Translations under genes and position numbers: made by a program
In this document: in pieces, positions 1 to 8,785 of the stretch
Numbering within the stretch: the stretch's first letter is position 1
How the letters are laid out: each line of letters begins with the position of its first letter
The notes under the pieces: model-generated
The model's input: the letters and a program-made list of their open reading frames with translations, nothing else
Databases searched by the model: none
Told to the model about the DNA's origin: nothing
NCBI GenBank assembly: GCA_005879805.1
Contig: VBKL01000053.1
Location: forward strand, 1-64,000
Length of the DNA: 64,000 bases
From: Deltaproteobacteria bacterium
GTDB taxonomy: Bacteria; Myxococcota; Myxococcia; Myxococcales; 40CM-4-68-19
Direction: 5' to 3'

Positions 1-757
1 TGGCCCACTCTCCCTGCTCCTGCCGGAGCGCGGCGACGATCGCTTCGACCGAGCCCGCCCCGAAGCAGCGGTCGATGGCCGGGCGCAACGTGGCGAGCCG
101 CGAAGGTCCGGCATCGGAACAGAATCGCGCGAGCACGGGTTCCACCGTGCCTGGCGCGTTGGCGAGTGCTGCGACGAGCTCCTCGAAGCGCGCTTGCTGC
201 ACGAAGTACCGGGCAAGCTCGAGGTGGACGGCGTCCGCGGAATCCGCGCGACCGCCCGTGAGAGCGAGGTACAGTCCGATCCTCCCCGGCACGCGACGGA
301 GGAATCGGCTACCGCCGACGTCGGGGAAGGACCCGATGAAAACCTCGGGCATGGCGACGACCGTGCTCTCCGAGGCCACGCTGTGCGAGCCGTTGACGGA
401 GAGCCCCGCCCCTCCGCCCATGGTGATCCCGTGGGTGAGCGCGATCCACGGCCTGGGAAAGCGATGGAGTCGCTGGATGAGGCGGAACTCCTCGGTGAAC
501 AGATCCGTCTTGTAATCGCCGGGGCCCGGCGGCTGGTTGCGGGCGGCCGCGACGAGCCGGACATCGCCGCCCGCGCAGAACGCCCTTCCAGCCCCGCGCA
601 GCACGACGGCGCGCACGGAAGAATCCGGCTCCCATTCGTCGAGCTTCCGGTGGAAGGCGCGGATCATGTCGAGCGTCAGCGCGTTCAGCGCCTTGTCGCG
701 ATCGAGGGTCGCGATGCCGAGACCTGCGCGGCGCTCGAAGCGAATCGAGTCGGTCAC
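1..757 (-). CDS. Enoyl-CoA hydratase/isomerase family protein, 3-hydroxyisobutyryl-CoA hydrolase-like (3' end outside window)
   Basis: My translation of the minus strand from a GTG at 755-757 gives VTDSIRFERRAGLGIATLDR and continues without a stop to the window edge (about 252 codons). Crotonase-fold signatures are visible: GRAFCAGGDV (CoA/oxyanion loop), HGITMGGGAGLS, then MPEVFIGSFPDVGGS. The Glu in MPE and the Asp in FPDVGG are where 3-hydroxyisobutyryl-CoA hydrolases (HIBCH) keep catalytic residues, so a hydrolase is more likely than a plain hydratase. It starts 13 bp after the mutase stop and is probably the last gene of the same transcript. In that setting it would act on a short hydroxyacyl-CoA. 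The start codon is inferred; no clear Shine-Dalgarno is seen. Confidence 0.8.
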   Translation of the reverse strand, partial: MTDSIRFERRAGLGIATLDRDKALNALTLDMIRAFHRKLDEWEPDSSVRAVVLRGAGRAFCAGGDVRLVAAARNQPPGPGDYKTDLFTEEFRLIQRLHRFPRPWIALTHGITMGGGAGLSVNGSHSVASESTVVAMPEVFIGSFPDVGGSRFLRRVPGRIGLYLALTGGRADSADAVHLELARYFVQQARFEELVAALANAPGTVEPVLARFCSDAGPSRLATLRPAIDRCFGAGSVEAIVAALRQEQGEWA

Positions 758-770
758 GAGAGGCCGCGCG

Positions 771-2456
771 TCAGAAGACCGGGTTCTCGCGATAGGTCCC
801 CCACAGTTTCTTGAGGCGCTCGATGATGTCGCCCATGCTGGCCCCCGCGCGCACCAGCTCGATGGTGACCGGCATGATGTTCTTCGATTCGTCCTCCGCC
901 ACCTGCACGAGCTGCTCGAGCAGCGCATTGACCTTGGCGTTGTCGCGCTCCTTGCGCACGCGCTGTAGCCGCTTGATTTGCCTCTCCTCGGTAGTCGGAT
1001 CGTGCGGGTGCAATTCGACGTCGAACTTCTCGTCCTTGTCGACGTAGGCATTGACGCCGATCACGGTCTTGTCGCCCGTCTGCTTCTTCAAGGCGGTCTC
1101 ATAGGCGTAATCGGCGATGTGCTTCTGGAACCACGACTCGCGGATGAGCTTGATGGTCCCGCCCAGCTTGTCGACCTCTTCGATGATCTCGAAGATCTTC
1201 TTCTCGTAGTCGTTGGTCAGCGACTCGAGGAAATAGGAGCCGCCGAGCGGGTCGACGACGTTCGCCGCCCCGGTCTCGTCGGCGATGATCTGCTGCGTGC
1301 GCAGCGCGATCTTCATCGCCTCCTCGGTGGGGATGGCGAAGGCCTCGTCCATGCCGTTGGTGTGCAGGCTCTGCGCGCCGCCCAGGACCGCCGAGAGCGC
1401 CTGGAAGGCGGTGCGGATGATGTTGATCTTGTACTGCGGCCTGGTGAGGCTCGCCGCCGCGGTCTGGCAGTGGAAGCGCAGGCGCATCGACTCCGGGTTC
1501 TTGGCGCCGAAGCGGTCGCGCAGGATGCGCGCGTAGGCCCTGCGGACGGCGCGGAACTTGGCGATCTCCTCGAAGAAGTCGTTCTGGCAGACGAAGAAGA
1601 AAGCGAGCCGCGGTGCGAACTCGTCCACCTTCATCCCCGTCTTGGTTACCTCCTCGACGTAGGTGATGAGGTTGCAGAGGGTGAAGGCCACCTCGTGCAG
1701 CGGCGACGAGCCGGCCTCGGAGATGTGGTAGCCCGAGATGTTGATCGGGTTGTACCGCTTCATGTTGCGCGCGCAGTAGGTGATGCAATCGCGAACGATG
1801 CGGACCGACGGCTCGATGGGGAAGCAGTACTCCTTCTGCGCCATGTACTCCTTGAGGATGTCGGCCTGGATGGTCCCGGAAAGCTTGTTTAGATCGAAGC
1901 CGCGCTTCTCCGCGAGGACGACGTACATGGCGAGCAAGATCCAGGCGCTCGGATTGATGGTCATGGAGACGGAGATCTTCTCCAGATCGATCTGATCGAA
2001 GAGCGCCTCCATGTCGGCGACGGTGTCGATGGCGACGCCCTCGCGTCCCACCTCGCCCTCGCTCATCGGATGGTCGGAGTCGTAGCCCATCAATGTCGGC
2101 ATATCGAAATCTACCGACAGGCCGGTCTGCCCTTGCGAGATGAGGTACTTGAACCGTTTGTTGGTATCTTCACCGGTACCGAAGCCCGCGATCTGCCGCA
2201 TGGTCCAGTTGCGGCTGCGGTACATGGTCGGGTACGGCCCGCGGGTGAAGGGAAACCGGCCCGGCAGCCCGACGTCGTCGAGCGGAGTGTCCTTCACGTC
2301 GAGCGCGGTGTAGACCCGCTTCACGGGGAATCCGCCGCTCGTATAGAACTGGTCCTTCTTCTCGCGCTGCTTGGCGAGGAACGATTTCACTTCGTTCTGA
2401 TCCCAGTCGCGGACTTCCTTCTCCAGCGCAGCGGTGTCCAGATCAATTTTGATCAT
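771..2456 (-). CDS. hcmA: Coenzyme B12-dependent acyl-CoA mutase large subunit, 2-hydroxyisobutyryl-CoA mutase type
   Basis: This 561-residue TIM-barrel mutase subunit has no B12 domain; the cobalamin subunit is a separate gene at 4876-5283. The family motifs RGPYPTMYRS, GYDSDHP and SGYHISEAG (His244) are present. Substrate-selecting positions differ from methylmalonyl-CoA mutase. The Tyr89 position (RQYAGF) is Ile89 here (RQIAGF). The Arg207 position is Gln207 (YMAQKEY). The Ala of GLSVAFD is Asp116 (GLSVDFD). Known biology: Ile90/Asp117 is the hallmark of 2-hydroxyisobutyryl-CoA mutase (HcmA of Aquincola), while isobutyryl-CoA mutase has Phe/Gln. I therefore infer interconversion of 2-hydroxyisobutyryl-CoA and 3-hydroxybutyryl-CoA. 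It lies 3 bp after the chaperone gene, in one operon with the ligase. Automatic annotation will probably say methylmalonyl-CoA mutase. Confidence 0.9.
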   Translation of the reverse strand: MIKIDLDTAALEKEVRDWDQNEVKSFLAKQREKKDQFYTSGGFPVKRVYTALDVKDTPLDDVGLPGRFPFTRGPYPTMYRSRNWTMRQIAGFGTGEDTNKRFKYLISQGQTGLSVDFDMPTLMGYDSDHPMSEGEVGREGVAIDTVADMEALFDQIDLEKISVSMTINPSAWILLAMYVVLAEKRGFDLNKLSGTIQADILKEYMAQKEYCFPIEPSVRIVRDCITYCARNMKRYNPINISGYHISEAGSSPLHEVAFTLCNLITYVEEVTKTGMKVDEFAPRLAFFFVCQNDFFEEIAKFRAVRRAYARILRDRFGAKNPESMRLRFHCQTAAASLTRPQYKINIIRTAFQALSAVLGGAQSLHTNGMDEAFAIPTEEAMKIALRTQQIIADETGAANVVDPLGGSYFLESLTNDYEKKIFEIIEEVDKLGGTIKLIRESWFQKHIADYAYETALKKQTGDKTVIGVNAYVDKDEKFDVELHPHDPTTEERQIKRLQRVRKERDNAKVNALLEQLVQVAEDESKNIMPVTIELVRAGASMGDIIERLKKLWGTYRENPVF

Positions 2457-2459
2457 GGG

Positions 2460-3422
2460 TCAGGCTCCGATTCCGTCGAGCAGTTGCTCGCCGGCGACGT
2501 AAGGGGAGATCTCGCGAGCCGCGAGGCGGTCGGCCACTGCCGCCACCCGCCCGGCGCTCGATTCCTTGAAGCGGCGGCGCAACAACTCCTCGGCGGTCTT
2601 GATCATGCGGAACTCGGCGATCCTCCGTACGCGCGCGCGCCCGGCGTCCGATCCTTCCAGGAACGCCTTGTGCTGGCCGAGCGCCGAAACCAGCTCATCG
2701 AAGCCCTCGCCCTTGAGCGAGCTGGTGGCGATGACCGGAGGTCGCCACGCGGTCTTTGCGTCGGTCGCCATGCCCAGGGTGAGCATCTGCTTGAGATCGC
2801 TCACCGTGCTGCGCGCGTCGGGCCGGTCGCTCTTCGAGACGACGTGCACGTCGGCGATCTCGAGGATGCCCGCCTTGATGGCCTGGACCTCGTCGCCCAG
2901 CCCGGGCGCCGAGACGACCAGCGTGGTGTGCGAGGCGCTGGCGATCTCCACCTCGTCCTGCCCCACGCCCACGGTCTCGATCAGGATGTAGTCGAAGCCG
3001 GCCACGTCGAGGATGTCGACGGCGTCGAGGGTGGCGCGCGCCATCCCGCCGAGCGCGCCGCGCGTCGCCATGCTGCGGATGTACACGCCTTCGTCGGAGG
3101 CAAGGTCGCTCATGCGGATGCGGTCGCCCATGATCGCGCCGCCCGAGTACGGGCTCGAGGGATCGATGGCGATGATGCCCACCTTGTGCCCGGCCTTGCG
3201 CAGATGGGCGGCGAGCACCGCGACCATGGTCGACTTCCCGCTGCCCGGGACGCCGGTGATCCCGACGACGTGCGCCTTGCCGGCTCGTCCATAGATCTCG
3301 CCCAGTGTCTCGCGGCATTCCGGGTCGGCTGCCTCCGCCCGGCTGAGGAGACGCGCGACGGCAGGGACCTCTCCTGCGAGCACGCGGGGCAAGAGATCGC
3401 GGGAGGAGACGAATCTGCTCAT
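2460..3422 (-). CDS. meaB: MeaB/ArgK-type G-protein chaperone of B12-dependent mutase
   Basis: This 320-residue SIMIBI-class GTPase starts MSRFVSSRDLLPRVL; its ATG overlaps the ligase stop by 4 bp. The Walker A motif GVPGSGKST is at about residues 56-64, followed by IDPSSPYSGGAIMGDRIRM (switch region), ETVGVGQDEVEIA (Walker B/G3) and SKSDRPDA (base recognition, SKSD in place of NKxD). Family knowledge: such proteins load adenosylcobalamin onto acyl-CoA mutases and protect or reactivate them by GTP hydrolysis. Its position between the CoA ligase and the large mutase subunit indicates a dedicated chaperone for this mutase (a MeaH-type role) rather than an arginine transport kinase, the old ArgK name. 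Confidence 0.93.
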   Translation of the reverse strand: MSRFVSSRDLLPRVLAGEVPAVARLLSRAEAADPECRETLGEIYGRAGKAHVVGITGVPGSGKSTMVAVLAAHLRKAGHKVGIIAIDPSSPYSGGAIMGDRIRMSDLASDEGVYIRSMATRGALGGMARATLDAVDILDVAGFDYILIETVGVGQDEVEIASASHTTLVVSAPGLGDEVQAIKAGILEIADVHVVSKSDRPDARSTVSDLKQMLTLGMATDAKTAWRPPVIATSSLKGEGFDELVSALGQHKAFLEGSDAGRARVRRIAEFRMIKTAEELLRRRFKESSAGRVAAVADRLAAREISPYVAGEQLLDGIGA

Positions 3423-4864
3423 CGCTGCTGCTCGTTGTGGAGCTTCTGGTTCAGCTCGCGGAAGACGTCGCGATCGTCGATCACGCGGCGGGCCTTGAAA
3501 TCGGTGCGCGGGAAGGTGCCGGGGGCGACGACCTCCACGCCCGAGCGGAGCCCGAGCATGGTGTGGATCCGCTTCGCCACCGTCTCCTTGAAGGCGAGGA
3601 TGGCCGGGCCGCCCGTCTTCTCCAGTTCGGGCGCGGGCTCGACGCGGAGGAGCAGCTCGTCCATCTGCCCCGAGCGGCTGATGATGATCCGATGCTCGCC
3701 GCCGTAGCCTTCGACCTGGTTGAGCGCCGCGTCGATCTCGCTCGGGTACACGTTCTCGCCGCGGATGGTGAACATGTCGTCGATGCGTCCGAAGATTCCG
3801 TTGGGGAGCCGCGGGTAGGTGCGCCCGCAGGGATTCGGCTCGTTGGTCCACTGAGTCAGATCGCCGGAGACCAGCCGGATCATCGGCTGCGAAGTGCGCT
3901 CGAGCTGTGTGTAGACCGGCGTGCCGCGCTGCCCGTAGGGGACGCGATGGAAGGTCTTCGGATCGCAGACTTCCGTATAGACGATGTCCTGCCAGCAGAG
4001 CATGCCCGAGGTCTGCTCCGATCCGGCGACGTTCATCCAGGGGGTGATCTCCGCCATCGAGCCCGAGTCGAACACCTTCCCGCCGTACGCCTGCTCGATG
4101 CGGTCGCGCACGCCCGGGATCGAGGCGCCCGGCTCGCCGGAGAAGAAGAGCCGCTCGATGCCGAAGCCCGCCGGATCGACGCCCTCCTTCCGGGCCACTT
4201 CCGCCAGATAGAGCGCGAACGATGGCGTGCCGTAGAAGGCCTGCGGCTTCATGAGGTTCATCCACAACACGGCGCGCGAGCTCATGCCGGGCGCGCCGGC
4301 GCCGAAGGGGAATGCCTTGGCGCCGAGGCGTTCGGCGCCCGCGAGCGCGCCCCAGCTCCCCATGTAGAGGCTGAAGATCGCCGCGACGAACACCTTGTCG
4401 CCCGGCCGGATGCCCATGCCCCACATGATCCGCGCGTGCGCGTTGGCGATGTTCCTCCAGTCGTCGCGGCCGATGGCGAAGGCGGTCGGCCGGCCGGTGG
4501 TGCCCGAGGTGCCGTGGATGTGGAAGACCTCCGAATCCGGAACGCACAGGTAATCGCCGAAGGGCGGAACGCGCTCTTGTGCTTTTCGCAAATCCGCCTT
4601 GTCGATGACGGGGCACTTGGACTCGAAGTCCTCGAGCGACTTCACCTGGTCGGGATGGAAGCCGGCCTCGTCCCACTTCCTCCGGTAGAACGGCGAGCGG
4701 TCGTACGCGTAGCCGCACACCTCGCGTAGCCGCTGCACGATGGCCCGTTCGCGATCGCCGTGCGGCATCGTCTCGCGCCGCGGGAACCAGTAGCGGCTGC
4801 CCGCCTCGGGCCGGTAGCCGTCGTCATAGCGAGGAGGCCAGGACCAGGATTCCATCTCGCTCAT
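3419..4864 (-). CDS. Phenylacetate-CoA ligase-like acyl-CoA ligase, probable 2-hydroxyisobutyrate-CoA ligase
   Basis: This 481-residue AMP-forming ligase is of the PaaK type. The adenylate-binding loop HGTSGTTGRPT is at about residues 116-126, followed by FFSGEPG, GSMAEITPW, LVSGDLT, GRIDDMFTIRGENVYPSEID and a C-terminal PRTDFKARRVID with the Lys expected in the lid domain. It is co-transcribed with both mutase subunits and the chaperone: 11 bp after the small subunit, 4-bp overlap with the chaperone. Its substrate should therefore be the acid whose CoA ester the mutase uses. By the mutase residues that is 2-hydroxyisobutyrate, not phenylacetate. Known 2-hydroxyisobutyrate-CoA ligase is, to my recollection, a PaaK-like enzyme. 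The substrate is inference from context. Confidence 0.88.
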   Translation of the reverse strand: MSEMESWSWPPRYDDGYRPEAGSRYWFPRRETMPHGDRERAIVQRLREVCGYAYDRSPFYRRKWDEAGFHPDQVKSLEDFESKCPVIDKADLRKAQERVPPFGDYLCVPDSEVFHIHGTSGTTGRPTAFAIGRDDWRNIANAHARIMWGMGIRPGDKVFVAAIFSLYMGSWGALAGAERLGAKAFPFGAGAPGMSSRAVLWMNLMKPQAFYGTPSFALYLAEVARKEGVDPAGFGIERLFFSGEPGASIPGVRDRIEQAYGGKVFDSGSMAEITPWMNVAGSEQTSGMLCWQDIVYTEVCDPKTFHRVPYGQRGTPVYTQLERTSQPMIRLVSGDLTQWTNEPNPCGRTYPRLPNGIFGRIDDMFTIRGENVYPSEIDAALNQVEGYGGEHRIIISRSGQMDELLLRVEPAPELEKTGGPAILAFKETVAKRIHTMLGLRSGVEVVAPGTFPRTDFKARRVIDDRDVFRELNQKLHNEQQR

Positions 4865-4875
4865 GTGCAGTCCGC

Positions 4876-5283
4876 CTACCGCGCGCCGCGGTCGCGCACG
4901 AGCCGCCGCACCGTATCGACGATCACGTTGGGCGGAGTGTCCTGCAGCAGGATGTCGGCGACGCCCATCTGCTTGAGCTTGGTGACGTCCTCGTCGGGGA
5001 TGACGCCTCCGCCGAGGAGGATCATGTCGCCGACGCCCTTCTCGCCCAGCCGCTTGATGATGCGCGGGAAGGCCGTCATGTGGGCGCCGGAGAGGAGGCT
5101 CACCCCGAGCACGTCGACGTCTTCCTGGATGGCGGCGTCGACCACTTCCTCGGGCGTACGGTGCAGCCCGGTGTAGATGACGTCCATTCCGGCGTCCCGC
5201 AGGCAGCGGGCCACTACCCGGACGCCGCGGTCGTGCCCATCGAGGCCAACCTTCGCGAGCAGCACTCGGATGTTCTCTGCCAT
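4876..5283 (-). CDS. hcmB: B12-binding small subunit of acyl-CoA mutase
   Basis: This 135-residue Rossmann-type cobalamin domain has the base-off/His-on motif DGHDRG (Asp15, His17, Gly20; His17 is the expected lower axial ligand), LSGAH at about residues 63-67 and the GGG/IP segment GGGVIPDED that shapes the B12 tail pocket. It matches the length of the stand-alone small subunits of isobutyryl-CoA and 2-hydroxyisobutyryl-CoA mutases and is much shorter than the fused C-terminal domain of methylmalonyl-CoA mutase. It is the first gene of the minus-strand operon, so the promoter should lie in 5284-5420, shared with the divergent permease gene. The symbol follows the large subunit call. Confidence 0.92.
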   Translation of the reverse strand: MAENIRVLLAKVGLDGHDRGVRVVARCLRDAGMDVIYTGLHRTPEEVVDAAIQEDVDVLGVSLLSGAHMTAFPRIIKRLGEKGVGDMILLGGGVIPDEDVTKLKQMGVADILLQDTPPNVIVDTVRRLVRDRGAR

Positions 5284-5420
5284 CGTGCCTCCGGCGAAGC
5301 GAGTGCCTTCCTTATCATCTTGCCGGCGTCCCGGAATCGCGACGCCACGTCCCAGAAAGGGTCATCAGGCCCAGGCGAGCGCCTCGGTTTCCGCCATCTT
5401 GCGTTGGCGTCGGCATTGCT

Positions 5421-7796
5421 GTGACTACCGCCATGCGCTTGCCAGAGGTCAGCGTCGCCGTCCGGAACATGGCGCGGCGGCCGTCCCTCGCCGCCTCGGT
5501 GCTGTTGACGCTCGGGGTCGGGATCGGCGCCTCGACGACGATCTTCGGCTTCGTCGACGGCATCCTTCTCAGGCCGCTCGGTCTTCCCTCCTCCGACCGG
5601 CTCGTCTCGATCCAGGAGTTGCACGGCAAAACGCCGGTGGGGCGCGTCACCTACGCCACGCTGCACGATCTGGGTAGCCATCGCTTCCAGCATCTGTCCG
5701 CGGTCGCCGGCATGCGCCTGTGGAACTTCGCGCTCGAGGCCGACGGCCAGCCCGAACAGGTCACGGGCGCGATGGTCTCCGGCGATTTCTTCGCCGCCGC
5801 GGCGTCCGCGCCGGAGGCAGGAGCGTTCTTCGGCCCCGGCGATGCCAGCGAGCCAGTCGTCGTGCTCGGCCACGAGATCTGGGCGCGGCGTTTCGAGGCT
5901 TCGCAGGATGTCGTCGGAAGGACCATCCACCTTGGCGATCGTCTCTACCGTATCGTCGGCGTGGCACGCGCCGAGGTCCAGAAGCTCGCCGCGGCGGACC
6001 TCTGGATTCCACTCCAGTTCGAGGCGCCGCTCGGCTCCAATCGCCGGTCGCATCTTCTCGATGTCGTCGGCCGGCGCCGGCCGCAGTCTTCCCTCTCGCA
6101 GGCTCGCGACGAGCTCGCTGCGTTTGCCCGCTCCCTCCCGGGAGACGACTCCCCGGACCTGTCGCTCGTCGCGCATGACCTGCAGGAAACGCTGGTCGCT
6201 CCTGTCCGGCCCATGCTGGCCGTGCTCGTTGCCGCGGTCGCGATGTTGCTCGCGCTCGTGACGCTCAACCTGACCAACCTGCTTCTCGCACGAGCGATGT
6301 CGCGCGAGCGGGAGATGGCCATCCGCCGTGCGCTCGGCGCCAGCGAGGGGGACGTCTCCGTTGCCTTCCTCGTCGAAGGCTTCCTCCTCGGGGCCTGCGG
6401 CACCGCGCTCGGCATAGTCGTGGCGACCTGGGGCATCTCGGGCGTCAAAGGTCTGCTGCCGGCGACTTTCCCCAGGCTGGCCGAAGTCGGGCTGAGCCCG
6501 CTGACCGTCGCCATCGGCGTCGCGGGCGGCCTCGGAGCGAGCGCGATCTCGGCTCTCTACCCGGCGCTGCGGCGGCTGGGCACCGGAAGCATCGACCTGG
6601 TGCAGCGCGATTTGAGCCGCTTCCCGGCGCGCCATCGCGGACGCGAGATGGTGGCCGCCGCTCAGATCATGCTCGCGATGGTTCTGCTCGCCGGCGCCGC
6701 GCTCTGTCTCCGCTCATTCCTGAAGTTGGAGCAGGTGGATCCCGGATTTCGCCGGCGGGGCGTGGTCGGCATCGATCTGCCGCTCGGCGACCGGCACGGC
6801 GACGATCCTGCGCGGCAAGCGCCGCTGCTCGCCGCGATGCTCGAGTCCATCCGGACCGTTCCAGGTGTGACTTCGGCGGGCCTCGTAAACGGGTTGCCGC
6901 TCACCGGAGGCCCCTCCACGGGCGTCGGCATCGACGCGCGGCCCGGCATCGACGTGAACGCCGGGATCCGGATCGCGGACGCCGGCTATTTCGAGGCGCT
7001 GGGCATCCCGCTCCGCGACGGCCGCACGTTCGGGTCGAGCGATGGTCCCAGCGCGCCGCGCGTGGTGATGGTGAGCGAGGCCTTCGCGCGCGCGGCGTGG
7101 CCGGGAAAGGCGGCTCTGGGGCAGCGCGTGACGATGAAGGACTGGGGTGACCCTCTCGGGGGCGTCGTCGTAGGAGTCGTCGGCGACGTGCGCCCCGCCA
7201 ATCTGGCGGCCCCGCCCGAGCCCACCGTGTACTGGCACTTCCTGCAGTTTCCCTCGAGTTTCAACACCGCGGTGGTCCGGACCGATCTGCCGCTGCCGGC
7301 GCTGGTCAGGGCCGTCCAGGCCGAAGTGTGGAAGATCGATCCCGGCCAGCCGCTCGCGCGCGTGCGCACGCTCGAGGCGGTGCTCGCCGACTCGATCGCG
7401 AAGGAACGCCTCGTCACCATCCTCTTCGCCGCGTTCGGCATCGCCGCGATCCTGCTAGCAGCCATCGGCCTCTACGGTGTCCTCGCAAACCTGGTCGGCG
7501 AGCGTACGCGAGAGATCGCCATCCGTGGCGCCCTGGGGGCATCTCCTCTGGCGGCAATGCGCCTCGTGCTCTTCCGCGCGGGCAGGCTCACGCTCGCGGG
7601 CGTTGCGGCTGGATGCGCGGCGGCGCTGGCTGCCGGGCAGGGGATGGCCGCGGTGCTCTACGAAGTTCAACCGCGCGACCCGGCGATGCTGACCGCAGCC
7701 GCCGTGGGAGTCGGTGCCGTCGCCGCGCTCGCATCGTATTGGCCGGCACGCCGGGCGGCATCGGTCGACCCGATGACGGTGCTGCGAGAGGAGTAG
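5421..7796 (+). CDS. ADOP-type (MacB/FtsX-like) ABC transporter permease
   Basis: This 791-residue integral membrane protein has two tandem MacB_PCD-FtsX units, the layout of the duplicated orphan permease family common in Acidobacteria and relatives. An N-terminal TM (about residues 24-46) is followed by a periplasmic MacB-type domain and three TMs (about 265-380). A second TM near residue 415 is followed by another periplasmic domain and a final three-TM FtsX block (about 660-780) ending ARRAASVDPMTVLREE. The repeated motif REREMAIRRALGAS / RTREIAIRGALGAS marks the cytoplasmic end of each FtsX domain. No ATPase gene is adjacent, hence orphan. The substrate cannot be told. The start ATG is taken as listed; an in-frame ATG lies four codons later (ATGCGC). 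Confidence 0.9.
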   Translation: MTTAMRLPEVSVAVRNMARRPSLAASVLLTLGVGIGASTTIFGFVDGILLRPLGLPSSDRLVSIQELHGKTPVGRVTYATLHDLGSHRFQHLSAVAGMRLWNFALEADGQPEQVTGAMVSGDFFAAAASAPEAGAFFGPGDASEPVVVLGHEIWARRFEASQDVVGRTIHLGDRLYRIVGVARAEVQKLAAADLWIPLQFEAPLGSNRRSHLLDVVGRRRPQSSLSQARDELAAFARSLPGDDSPDLSLVAHDLQETLVAPVRPMLAVLVAAVAMLLALVTLNLTNLLLARAMSREREMAIRRALGASEGDVSVAFLVEGFLLGACGTALGIVVATWGISGVKGLLPATFPRLAEVGLSPLTVAIGVAGGLGASAISALYPALRRLGTGSIDLVQRDLSRFPARHRGREMVAAAQIMLAMVLLAGAALCLRSFLKLEQVDPGFRRRGVVGIDLPLGDRHGDDPARQAPLLAAMLESIRTVPGVTSAGLVNGLPLTGGPSTGVGIDARPGIDVNAGIRIADAGYFEALGIPLRDGRTFGSSDGPSAPRVVMVSEAFARAAWPGKAALGQRVTMKDWGDPLGGVVVGVVGDVRPANLAAPPEPTVYWHFLQFPSSFNTAVVRTDLPLPALVRAVQAEVWKIDPGQPLARVRTLEAVLADSIAKERLVTILFAAFGIAAILLAAIGLYGVLANLVGERTREIAIRGALGASPLAAMRLVLFRAGRLTLAGVAAGCAAALAAGQGMAAVLYEVQPRDPAMLTAAAVGVGAVAALASYWPARRAASVDPMTVLREE

Positions 7797-7807
7797 CCGG
7801 GCGCGCC

Positions 7808-8785
7808 TCAGGGTTCGTCGTCCCTCCCCCGGAACGTGCGCCGGTACTGCGTCGGCGTGGTCCGCACGTTCGCGCGGAAGTGATGGCGCAGGTTGGCGGC
7901 GCTGCCCATCCCGATGCGGTCGGCGATCGCTTCTACCGGCAGCGGCGTCGTCTCCAGGAGCCGCTGCGCCGCGATCACGCGTTGCCCTATCAGCCAGCGC
8001 GCCGGAGAGGTGCCGAGCTGCGCGTCGAAGCGCCGGCAGAAGGTCCGCTCGCTCATCCCCGCGCGACGCGCCAGCCGGCGCACCGAGATCGGCTCCCGGA
8101 GGTTTTGCAGCGCCCAGTCCAGCACTGGCGCGATCGGCGAACCGCTCTCGGCGGGCGCAATGGGTTCCGGGACGAACTGCGCCTGGCCCCCTTCCCGATG
8201 GGGCGCGATCACCAGGCGCCTCGCGACCTCGTTGGCGATGGCAGCGCCGTAATCCTTGCGCACCACATGCATGCACAGGTCGAGGCCGGCAGCGCTGCCC
8301 GCGGAGGTCAGGATCTGCCCCTCGTCGACGTACAGCACGTCGGGCACCAGTTGCACCCGCGGGAAGCGCTCGGCGAACGCCCGCGAGTAGCGCCAGTGTG
8401 TCGTGGCACGCTTGCCGTCGAGCAAACCGGTCGCCGCGAGCACGAAGGCGCCCGAGCAGATGGAAACCAGACGCGCCCCGCGGGCGTGCGCCCGCCGCAG
8501 CGTGGAAAGGACGGCCGGCGGGATCGGTTGTTCGAGGTCGTGCCGCCAGCCCGGCACGACCACCGTGCCCGCGCTCTCGAGCGCGCGGAGGCCATGGGAG
8601 ACGCGGAACGTCACGCCGCCCTCGGCGCGTAGCGGGCCGCGGTCGGCGGCGCAGACGCGGAACTCGTACCAGGGCACTCCCAGCTCCGGCCGGCGCAGTC
8701 CGAAAATCTCGACGGCGAGGGCGAATTCGAACGTGCAGAGGCCGTCATAAGCGAGGACGGCGACCGATCGATTGCGAGGGGTCAC
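7808..8785 (-). CDS. FtrA/GlxA-like AraC family regulator with DJ-1/GATase1-like domain
   Basis: The protein is 325 residues from a GTG at 8783-8785. Residues about 5-170 form a class-I glutamine-amidotransferase-like domain (ICSGAFVLAATGLLDGKRATTHW) with the cysteine in the nucleophile-elbow position. Residues about 220-315 are two AraC HTHs (SVRRLARRAGMSERTFCRRF and VEAIADRIGMGSAANLRHHF). The longer reading frame upstream runs across the divergent rhodanese gene and looks non-coding, so I chose this GTG. It is divergent from the rhodanese with 85 bp between starts containing TGGCAG repeats. Pairing of this regulator type with a small rhodanese is familiar, and it probably controls that gene. 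Confidence 0.9.
   Translation of the reverse strand: MTPRNRSVAVLAYDGLCTFEFALAVEIFGLRRPELGVPWYEFRVCAADRGPLRAEGGVTFRVSHGLRALESAGTVVVPGWRHDLEQPIPPAVLSTLRRAHARGARLVSICSGAFVLAATGLLDGKRATTHWRYSRAFAERFPRVQLVPDVLYVDEGQILTSAGSAAGLDLCMHVVRKDYGAAIANEVARRLVIAPHREGGQAQFVPEPIAPAESGSPIAPVLDWALQNLREPISVRRLARRAGMSERTFCRRFDAQLGTSPARWLIGQRVIAAQRLLETTPLPVEAIADRIGMGSAANLRHHFRANVRTTPTQYRRTFRGRDDEP

Noticed and set aside
2460-3422. Annotation as lysine/arginine/ornithine transport kinase ArgK
   Set aside because: Historic misnomer; sequence and neighbours show a mutase chaperone GTPase.
2070-3707. Long plus-strand open frame of about 545 codons opposite the mutase and chaperone genes
   Set aside because: Shadow frame produced by high-GC third codon positions; Arg/His/Gly-rich composition without any motif, while the minus strand encodes clear MeaB and mutase motifs. 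The same holds for the many long frames opposite carB, the arg operon and recG.
3419-4864. Annotation as phenylacetate-CoA ligase of a phenylacetate pathway
   Set aside because: No paa genes nearby; the ligase is locked by overlaps into a B12 mutase operon, so another acid is the likely substrate.
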